DNA of 64,000 nucleotides from contig DASVRI010000009.1 in NCBI GenBank assembly GCA_036388675.1, positions 62,001 to 126,000 on the forward strand, given 5' to 3'. Positions 24,197 through 32,600 of the stretch are shown here, piece after piece. Under the pieces are notes generated by a model. The model ran no database searches. It had not been told where the DNA came from and worked only from the letters and a program-made list of their open reading frames with translations. Position 1 is the first letter of the stretch; each line of letters starts with the position of its first letter. The position numbers and the translations under genes were made by a program. The stretch comes from DASVUS01 sp036388675. Its GTDB lineage: Bacteria; Armatimonadota; Abditibacteriia; Abditibacteriales; Abditibacteriaceae.

Positions 24197-27100
24197 TCAA
24201 CGCTTTGCCACGGCTCCTGCCGCGTTGTGTTGCGTGCGCGAGTTGCCCGCAAAGTCATTATGCTGCGGGCCGTGGAACTGCCAGGCATACAATTCTACAA
24301 TCGTGGTGTGCGCGTCTGCCAGCGTCCCACGGCTCAGACGCAGAAAGTCGAGGGCACCCGCGAAGCCTACTTTTCCCGGCCCGCCGCCGACCAAGAAATC
24401 GGCGCCGTTGACGAGCGAACCCACAGGCGTGGCGCCTGTTGCCGACGCAGCGACCTTTTTACCGTTCACGTACAGCACAACACCTTTCGCACGATCCACT
24501 TCCGCGACAATATGATGCCACTTGCCATCGGCGACGCTTTGCGATGACAGAGTTGTTGAGATGGCGCCGCCTGTCATCAGGCGCAGGCGAGGTTTACCGC
24601 CAGCTAAGTCGAGAATGTAGCCCGCTTGAGCGTCGGCTTTAGAAACGATTGTGCCGTTCGCAGCGCGAGTTTGCAGCACGGCTTCGATGAGGAAGTTATT
24701 GATGTCCATGCTCACGGTGCGCGCTTTGTCGTCGCCCGTAAAGCGGCTATCTTCAACGGTGAGAAACTGACCGCGTCCGTTGAATTTCAACGCGCCATCC
24801 GTCCAGTTTTCGAGAGTTCCCGGCCCGTAGCTGGTCGCGTTGATGTTACTTCCCATGAGTGGGTAACGCGGTGTGCTCTTAAATTCTTCGCGACGGTCGT
24901 AGTTGCGTGTCATGAACCAGTGTTCGTCCATGACCTCAGAGGGCTTGGCATTGTTGCGCGTGAAGTTCCATTCGCCGACTGTCGCGTAGAGAGACCACGG
25001 CACCCAGACGCGCGAGCCCATCCCCACAGCGGCGCTGCCGACTGCGGGACGAAAATCGCCTTTGGCCGGTGCCACGAGGGGCTCCTTCGCCGCCATGATG
25101 CCGATGTCGGCGGCTTGTGGATTGAGACGCTGCAACGAGGCGCGCATGGTTTCAAGCGTTGGGTACACCACGCCGGTTTCTTCGAAAACACCGAACTTGC
25201 CGCGAATGTTGTAGAAAACATTGTGGTGCAGCGCCAGCTTGTCGTAAGCGAAGTTGCCGCCCTGCTTATAGTGCGCAGCGTTAGGGTCGAAGCGACCTTC
25301 GGATGGGTCGGCATGACGCAGCACCAAACGCGACGAGTCCTCAATGATGTTCGATAGATAACGCGTGCGCGCGGCGCCGGGGTCTTGCTGGCGCGTGACT
25401 TCGGCGAACCGGAAAAAGGTGTTGTGAAAAAACGAGTTTTCAAACGAGTGAACGTTTTGCAGCGCAGTCGTGTTCACACTTTTGGTGCCCAGAATATTGT
25501 TGCGGCCTTGCGCAATGTTGTTGAAAAGGTAGTTCTTAAACGAACCATCCAGGTAATATGCATGGCCAAACGAGCCGATGCTAGTGGTGTCGCCGGGCTT
25601 GTACAACCAGTTCTTGAACGAGACGGGATTGATGACGATGTTGTTGAAGATGTAGAACGGCCCGCCCTGCCAGGTTTCGATGCCGCCCCAATCGTTGCTT
25701 TTGAGCAGTACGTCCTGCACGCGATTGTGGTGGATGAGATGGCGCGACAGCGGCGCTTCGGAGATGGTTCCGCCGGGCTTCCCGCCCGTGACGGAGATGC
25801 CCCAACCCGCAATGCGATGCAAAAAGTTACCTGCAACATGCGAAGTTTCGGGATAGGTGATGTTGACGGCGTGGCCATGTTCACCGCTCACGATGCGCCA
25901 GCCCACATGATACAGATTGTTGCGCAACATTTCGAGGTTCTTATGCAGCGAACCGGGTGTTGCGAGGCCTGCCGATGGGCCTGATTCGATGTAAAACGCT
26001 CCATGATCGGTGAAGCGCACTATGTTGTCATTGACGCGCACATCGCCGATGTTTGCGCCATCACTGGCACCGAAACGAACCGGGATATTGACGTGTTCAA
26101 AGGTGCAGTTTTGAACGCGGATATCATCACCACTGCCGTTCAAGCGCAGCACGGCACCCTGAATGTCGGGATGTGAATAGCTAGGATTATTGAAGTCCCA
26201 ATGCACATTAGAAAAGCGAAAGGTCAGGCCACTGATGTGGACGTGGTTGAGTTGCGTTGCATCCAGAAAATTGACGTGACGCCCGGCTTCGATTGTGACC
26301 GAGTTCGGATCAGCATCGTTGGGCAAACGCAGGTAAATGCGCCCACGCCCGTTCTGGTTCTCGACCCAGAACTCGCCGGGTTCGTCCAACCACTGCGGCT
26401 TGTCTTCCAGGTAATAACGATTGCCCTTGATGATATTTTCGAGCTTGTCAAAGTTCCACGGACCGCGGAACGCGACACCGCGCTGCTTCTCATCAAAGCC
26501 TTCGACTTTAGCCGGATACGGGCTGCCCATCACGATGCCCCATTCCGTCCACACCGTCGCGCCGATGTAATCTTCGGCAGTGCCGGTGAAGTTCTTGGTG
26601 TCGATGCCCAGATGAAGTTCGCGCTCGCCGACCTTCATGCTGTAACCCTTGTTGTTGTCTTTCCACCATTCCGGGTTTTCCCAGGTGGGCCACTCGCCCA
26701 TTACATCGTTGGGGTCAGGCTCGTTCCAGTTCGTCATGCGCGCCAGGTTGAGGCGCGTAATCTTGCCGTCACGCGATGTCATCCATAATGTGCGCGGCAG
26801 ATAATCGACTTCCGCCGTCCACACTTTGCCACCGTCGGGCATTTTCGGATGTGCGCCGCGCTGCCAGCCGCTGACCATTTCCGAGCCGTAAATCCGCGCT
26901 TCTCCGCTGCCCCACGTCGGGTCGCTGGTCAGGCGAATCGGGTTGTTGGCCTGGCCCCGATCGTCGCCCGGCTTCAAGCTGCCGCGATAGATCGTGCCGC
27001 GCTTGAACACATAGGTATGCGCGCCACGAGTACTCGCCGCAACACCGGTGGCCGCTGCGTCCCACGGATGATGCTTCCACGGCGCGCTTCTGCTGGTGCC

Positions 27101-27352
27101 GGCATTGCTGTCGTTACCACTCGCATAGTCGATGTAGCGCACCGAAGTTCCGGTTCGAAAAACGAAAGGCTGCGGTGTCCATTTCAAATCGCCGTTGGGC
27201 AGCACTTGCGCTTGCGGATTTTGCCAGGCAAAGGCCGCCGCGTTTTTCGGTGGCACGGCAGTTTTTTTGGAAACTGGCGCGGCGCAGGATGGTGCGAAGC
27301 AAGACGCTAACAAAACGATACTCACAACGGTACAATGTGGGGTGTTTGGCAT
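24197..27352 (-). CDS. Secreted right-handed beta-helix protein with LamG-like C-terminal domain
   Basis: A 1051-residue exported protein. Residues 1-25 form a signal peptide (TVVSIVLLASCFAPSCAAP); a Cys just before the cut leaves a lipoprotein possible. RYIDYASGNDSNAGTSRSAP opens the parallel beta-helix part typical of polysaccharide lyase-like proteins, with repeated coil segments (LNHVHISGLTFRFSNVHWDF, NVRVNDN-type turns, HLIHHNRVQDVLL). Residues about 860-1030 are a concanavalin/LamG-type jelly roll (LKFNGRGQFLTVEDSRF, DGKWHHIVAEVDRAKGVVLY). Beta-helix plus LamG proteins bind and cleave acidic glycans; no catalytic residues could be assigned. AGAGGA lies 11 bases before the ATG. The 37-base gap to the upstream GH95-like gene suggests co-transcription. 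Confidence 0.82.
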   Translation of the reverse strand: MPNTPHCTVVSIVLLASCFAPSCAAPVSKKTAVPPKNAAAFAWQNPQAQVLPNGDLKWTPQPFVFRTGTSVRYIDYASGNDSNAGTSRSAPWKHHPWDAAATGVAASTRGAHTYVFKRGTIYRGSLKPGDDRGQANNPIRLTSDPTWGSGEARIYGSEMVSGWQRGAHPKMPDGGKVWTAEVDYLPRTLWMTSRDGKITRLNLARMTNWNEPDPNDVMGEWPTWENPEWWKDNNKGYSMKVGERELHLGIDTKNFTGTAEDYIGATVWTEWGIVMGSPYPAKVEGFDEKQRGVAFRGPWNFDKLENIIKGNRYYLEDKPQWLDEPGEFWVENQNGRGRIYLRLPNDADPNSVTIEAGRHVNFLDATQLNHVHISGLTFRFSNVHWDFNNPSYSHPDIQGAVLRLNGSGDDIRVQNCTFEHVNIPVRFGASDGANIGDVRVNDNIVRFTDHGAFYIESGPSAGLATPGSLHKNLEMLRNNLYHVGWRIVSGEHGHAVNITYPETSHVAGNFLHRIAGWGISVTGGKPGGTISEAPLSRHLIHHNRVQDVLLKSNDWGGIETWQGGPFYIFNNIVINPVSFKNWLYKPGDTTSIGSFGHAYYLDGSFKNYLFNNIAQGRNNILGTKSVNTTALQNVHSFENSFFHNTFFRFAEVTRQQDPGAARTRYLSNIIEDSSRLVLRHADPSEGRFDPNAAHYKQGGNFAYDKLALHHNVFYNIRGKFGVFEETGVVYPTLETMRASLQRLNPQAADIGIMAAKEPLVAPAKGDFRPAVGSAAVGMGSRVWVPWSLYATVGEWNFTRNNAKPSEVMDEHWFMTRNYDRREEFKSTPRYPLMGSNINATSYGPGTLENWTDGALKFNGRGQFLTVEDSRFTGDDKARTVSMDINNFLIEAVLQTRAANGTIVSKADAQAGYILDLAGGKPRLRLMTGGAISTTLSSQSVADGKWHHIVAEVDRAKGVVLYVNGKKVAASATGATPVGSLVNGADFLVGGGPGKVGFAGALDFLRLSRGTLADAHTTIVELYAWQFHGPQHNDFAGNSRTQHNAAGAVAKR

Positions 27353-27389
27353 AACTCGATGTCCTCTGCTCCAGGTTTATAGTGGAGAC

Positions 27390-29513
27390 TTAACTCTTTG
27401 CGGGTGGGTTCTCGACCGTGTCGTCGAATTTGATACTCTCGCCCGATTGCAGCACAAACTCAAGCTCCACGCCATCCTCGCGCGGCGTGACCGCAGCTTT
27501 CGCATCGCTCTTCCAGTTCGCGTGCGATAGACGCACGCGACAGCGTGATTCACTCGCGCCATTGTTTCGCACCGAGAAGAACTTCAGCTTGCTGTCTTGG
27601 CGTGCAGCGCTGACCAGGAGCGCTCCTTCGACACGCAGGTTCTCGAACGATGTATCGCGCCACGTTTGTGGTATGGCAGGGAAAAGCACAATCACGCCGT
27701 CGCGTACTTGCAGCAGCATCTCATGCAGTGCCGCCATGCCGAGCAGCGGCGTCTCCAGGCACAGCCCGGCCTCGCGGTAGAGGGTGGTCTTGGACAGGTA
27801 GCGGCCATTGATCAGTTCGCTCAGGTGTTGCGCGGCACGGCCACCATCATCGAGTTGCGCCCACAGAGCCGCGCCCACTGCGTGCGAGTAACCCGCCAGA
27901 GCTTCCGACATTCCCAGCCAGTGGAGCAGCGAGGTTCTGAGCACCGCACGATTCTCCGCGCTTTGCAGAGGGAGTATCTTCAGCGGCCAGAAGCCGAGCA
28001 GGTGCGAGAAGTGACGGTGGCTCTCGCCCAGCCGTACGCCGTGCCCGATCATCAGGCCAGTTTCATCAGTCGCCAGGGGAGCCAGTTGCTGCAGCGTCTC
28101 ACTCCACAGTGTTGCTCGCTGAGCATTGAGCCCCAGTATGTCGTTCAGTTCCAGCAGCGATTTTAAAGCCCAGCGTAGCAAAGCGAGATCGTAGGTGCAA
28201 TCGGACGCGGCAGCGTATTCCGGTGAGTAGGTTGTCGGCAGGTGTAGCCGCCCGTCGTCCCCCGGCTCCAAAAGGTGCAGGAACAAATTTGTGGCGCCTT
28301 CAAGCAGTGGGAATAGGCGCGAGCGCGCGAACTCCTTGTCGCGCGTGTGGGTGTAGCGCAGCCATAGTAGATGCAAAGTCCACAGCAGGTTGCCGGTTTC
28401 ACGCCCGCCGAAGGGGAATCCGTCGTCCAGATCGAGTGGCGAATACAAGTCGTAGCTCGACGCACGCCCGATGGCAAAGCTGTCATGCTGCCACTCGCGC
28501 GGCGCGTTGCGCCGCAGGTTCTCGCGCTCGCGCCACAGCGTTTCTTCCAGCGGCTTGAGCAGTTCCAAGCGGTTGGCGGCCAGCAGAGGCAAGTAGGTGC
28601 CCTGCGTGTTGAGATTCCACCAGACAGCGCGCCAGATAGTGTGGCAGTACCATGGGCCCATCAGGTCGAGCAGCGGCTCATCAGGACGCGCGATGCTGCC
28701 CAGAATATAAATTTGCCGTGCGTAGAAGCGCTCGATGGACTCATCATCAAGGCGCACCTGAGCGCCGCGCGCGTGGAACTCGTGCCACCACGCGCGGTGC
28801 GATTGCGCAGTGTCCTCCCAGGGCTGAGACAGCGCTTCGTGCAGCAGAGCGGCTGGCTCGAAGGCGTCTCCATGCGGATGCGAGTACTCGATAGTGGCCG
28901 CGTAAATCGTGCGGTTTCCCTCGCGCCGCGAGGTCAGCCCCAGCGTCCACTCGCGCCCACAATGCAAGGTCTGCGAATGCACAAGTAATTGCCCATGTTG
29001 GCTCACGCGTGCAGGCGAGTTAAGGGGATAGAAAGTCGCCGTCTCTTCAAAGTCCACGCGCCCGTTATCGGCCACCACTCCGGAAACATCGGGACGAAAG
29101 GTCACCTCGTACGCGCCTTCGGGAGCTTCGATTTCGAACCAGAAAACCGGACGACGCGCATCCATCAGAGCGCGAAACGGGAATGCGCCATCTGCAGTGT
29201 GCAGAACGCCGCGTACCTCAGCGTTCCACACATCGAGGTGCGCTTCTGCCCGCAAAAGCTCCGTTCGCGTTTGCAGCGCAATCTTGCCGATGCCGAAGCG
29301 CTGCCAGACGTAGCCCTCCTGTTGGAAGAGGCCGTTGTCAATGGCGTCGCTGCGGTTGAACTCCCACAGCAGCGTGCGCCCGTCTCCACCGCGACTGGCG
29401 TCCTGGCGGTGTAGAACCGCTCCCAGCAAGCCGTTGCCCAGCAGTGGACCGTCAAAGAAATAGGACGAAATATCGTCCCAGTGCCAGTCGTGCAGCGCGA
29501 AGAAATTTTGCAT
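27390..29513 (-). CDS. GH95-like glycoside hydrolase
   Basis: A 707-residue protein with no export signal. Its N-terminal beta-sandwich carries the family-95 hallmark (PLLGNGLLGAVLHRQ, compare GNGRLGAM), followed by an (alpha/alpha)6 barrel. TYSPEYAAASDCTYDLALLR and GESHRHFSHLLGFWPLKILP correspond to the conserved Asn/Asp-bearing segment and the HRHxSHL segment of GH95 alpha-L-fucosidases and related galactosidases. A C-terminal beta domain follows. The overall similarity is at fold and motif level; the substrate (L-fucose, L-galactose or another sugar) cannot be read. Cytoplasmic location suggests it cleaves imported oligosaccharides. It is the first gene of a likely pair with the beta-helix/LamG gene downstream. 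Confidence 0.78.
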   Translation of the reverse strand: MQNFFALHDWHWDDISSYFFDGPLLGNGLLGAVLHRQDASRGGDGRTLLWEFNRSDAIDNGLFQQEGYVWQRFGIGKIALQTRTELLRAEAHLDVWNAEVRGVLHTADGAFPFRALMDARRPVFWFEIEAPEGAYEVTFRPDVSGVVADNGRVDFEETATFYPLNSPARVSQHGQLLVHSQTLHCGREWTLGLTSRREGNRTIYAATIEYSHPHGDAFEPAALLHEALSQPWEDTAQSHRAWWHEFHARGAQVRLDDESIERFYARQIYILGSIARPDEPLLDLMGPWYCHTIWRAVWWNLNTQGTYLPLLAANRLELLKPLEETLWRERENLRRNAPREWQHDSFAIGRASSYDLYSPLDLDDGFPFGGRETGNLLWTLHLLWLRYTHTRDKEFARSRLFPLLEGATNLFLHLLEPGDDGRLHLPTTYSPEYAAASDCTYDLALLRWALKSLLELNDILGLNAQRATLWSETLQQLAPLATDETGLMIGHGVRLGESHRHFSHLLGFWPLKILPLQSAENRAVLRTSLLHWLGMSEALAGYSHAVGAALWAQLDDGGRAAQHLSELINGRYLSKTTLYREAGLCLETPLLGMAALHEMLLQVRDGVIVLFPAIPQTWRDTSFENLRVEGALLVSAARQDSKLKFFSVRNNGASESRCRVRLSHANWKSDAKAAVTPREDGVELEFVLQSGESIKFDDTVENPPAKS

Positions 29514-29555
29514 TGTAAAGTGATGACAAAGTCACCCCACCCCCGATTGAGAGTG

Positions 29556-29589
29556 CCTATGTGAATGCCAGTAATTCCATCCACATAGG
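29556..29589. other. Short inverted repeat between glycosidase genes
   Basis: CCTATGTG (29556-29563) and CACATAGG (29582-29589) form an 8-bp perfect stem with an 18-base loop between two minus-strand genes. It could be a weak terminator for the GH2-like gene or an operator. Confidence 0.35.
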
Positions 29590-29645
29590 AGGTAAAGGAC
29601 GGCATTCGAGCAAGCCTCCGACTACTTGGAGGCGCTGTGCCACTT

Positions 29646-32600
29646 CTACTTCCCAGCCATCGCCGCTGTAATGGCCAGCAGCACCGGCACGCCGCGCTTG
29701 TCGGCGCCGTAGGTCATGTCGATGCTTTTGATGGCAACGTCAGGACGCGGGTTGTTCCACTGCTTCATATATGCGACTGCCGATTCGTTGGATCCCTCGT
29801 AAGGGCTGACCCACGCCGTTTGCGCGCCCGGAATCGCTTTAGGCGTTTCCTGACGATAGTGCTCGATGTCGATTTCCGAGTAGATCGGAATCGTCACGCT
29901 CTGGCCATCAGCGTAGTGGAGGATGTAGCGTGCCATCTCGAACTTCTTATTGTCTCGCACTTCCTCATTGTTGCGACGCTGGTCGATGCGTGCTGTGTGC
30001 AGGAAGAACAGGGCGTCGGCTTTCTTGTTGATCGGAATACCCTTCACTTCCTGTGGCGGGTTGTTTGGAATGCCTTCGCCGCCCAGCATGATGGCGGTCG
30101 GTACCGGCGAAGTGGCGAAGTCGTAGATGTTGAACGTCACGCCCGCGAACTTCTGGGTTCCAGTCGCTAAGGCGTTGAAGGTGCGGTTGGCGTCGCCGAA
30201 CCATCCGCGATTGGTGCGATACTGCGTCAGCTTGTTCTGGAAGTCGCCAAAGTTGATGGGCGTGTAGTTGACGTTGGTGCCAACCACAACATTCGCGCCA
30301 CCAAACGGTGCTTTGAGGTTGCGCAGCACTGCCTGCAAGATGTTGCGCTTCTTGATCGCATTCAACGGCACGGCTTCGTTATCCTTAAAGGCGAGGTTCG
30401 CCAGCACCATACCACCAGCGCCACGCGGATAGTGCATCATACCGCCGATGTTGAGCATCGGCTTCACCTTCTGATAAAAGTCAGCCGGTCGCTGCGCCTT
30501 TAGGTAAATATTGTCGATGCCAATTAGCGGCCTGGCATCCGGCTTTTCCTGCCAGCCTTCAATGGCTAGAGTGAAATCTTTGGCGGTGCGCGCCGGTTTC
30601 ACTTCCAGCACCTGCGGTTCATCGTTGGCGGGCACATCGTAGGTCTGCTTGTCCTTGCCGTCAAATGTGAGACTCACTTTGTTGGGTAACCAGTAGTTCT
30701 TGTTACCGACCCAGGTGAACTCGGTGATGGTCTGCGGTTTGGGCAGGCTGAACGGCACGAGGGCGGGGCCGAAGCCGCCGTTGTCGGTTTTGGGCAATTC
30801 CCAGTTGATGATGAGCGGCCAACCATCGGAGCCAACGAAGCCGTTCGTGATGTTGCCATAAGAAACGAACGTCGATTTAGCAAAGGGTGCCACCTCGTCA
30901 TAATCCACAATGTACGAGAACTCATCGCTGACGGTGTATTCGTCAGCAGTGAAGCCGAAGATGCGCTCGCCCGTCAGCATCACGATGTCGCCGGTTGTGA
31001 CACCGGCCATCAACGGATCGCGCACAGCAGAGAAGAGTACTCGTTCGCGCTGCATCGGACGGATCATGTGATCGAAGCCAACAATTTTGTTGTAGTCACT
31101 CAGGCCTTCGGGTGTGAGATTGTTGAATACGATGTAACCGCCCGCCTTGTTAAAGGCTTCGACCTTCGGCAAGTTGGCAGCGAGTTGTTTCAAGTTACCC
31201 GGTGAGGCATTGACCACGGCCAATTTCACTTTCGGGTCGCTGATAGCGCTCAGGGCATCGGTGGCTTTGGAGTAACGCACGCCCAGCGCATCCATCACTT
31301 TGAGGAGTTGAGCATTGTCACCCACCGCCAGCGCGACCTCGCGAAAGGTTTGCTTATAGGTGGAGGCGTAGTTGACAAGGTTGGCCAGCAGCGTCCGTGC
31401 CACGCTATTGTCTGACAACTGTTCAGCAATTGTGAGCTGCGATAAGAGCATCAAGCCTTTGCCAGTCGGAATCTCCACCAGGGCCGAGTTCAGCAGGCGA
31501 GTGTGCGTCTGCACCAGCGATCGTGCGCCGCGTGTCGGCTTGACATAAGCGTTGCGATACAGCGGCTCATTGGCGCCCCAGGTGAAGAAGTCTTTGTCCT
31601 GTAAGTTGCGCAGCGCCGGATGGCTGCTGTCTTCGATGAATCCAACGTTGCCCGTGGCATCGGACGGCTCCATCTCGGCTTGCAGTGCACCGTATTTCAA
31701 AGGATTCTTCTGCTCTAAAACGATGACGGTGCGGCCTGTCGCTGCATACGCTGCGAGACTGGTACTGGTGCTATCGCTTTCGCTGATGGCATCTTTTCCC
31801 ACTACGAGTACTCGACCGGCGGCGGGCAGCGTTTCCAGCGAGTTGATTGTCGTGAAAGCCACACCGCGCGACTTGAGATAAGTCGCCACATTACCCTGCG
31901 GGTCGAAAAGCACCAGAGATGAAGCCGCGCTTGCCACCGGCTTCATCTGAGCATGAGAGCGCTTAATAACCTGCATCAAAGTGCGAGCCGACGCAGCAGG
32001 CTTATTTGCGGCTGGCTTTGCGGCGGGAGCCGTCGCAACTGCGCCGAAACCTGGTACCGGCAATATCGATACAGCTTTGGTATCGCGGAAGACTTCTTTG
32101 CCCTGCACGGTCAGTGTTAACAACAACTGGCCTTCGGTGCGCGCCGTAACTTGCGGCATCGGTACTACAATATCGAACTTCTTATTGGTGCCGGGCGCAA
32201 CGTTATAGGTGCCTGTTTCGGTGGAGACCTGCTTGCCTGCTACCATTAATTTCCAGGTGAAGGTCATCGGGTCGGCGTAACGCGTGTCATTGAACAGGCC
32301 AACGGTGCGCGCCACTTTCTGGCCGGATTCAAATGTCCAGTTCCACTGGCGAATGAAAGCCGCACGCGGCAGGAACGCCGTCTCGTAGCCGGAGTCGGTG
32401 GTGTTATCGGAAAACAGCATTTCAAACGCCGCCACGCCAGACCAGCGATAGCCTTCAGTGAGCATGCGAGCCAGTGTGGAAGCCACTGGCTTTGTAGCGT
32501 TCTTACTCTGGAATGCGACTTCTCCGCCCCATTGCGCGTAATCCGCCGGATTGAAACCTACGTTAAAATAGTCTTCGCCCAGAAAACGCGGGCGCTTCTT

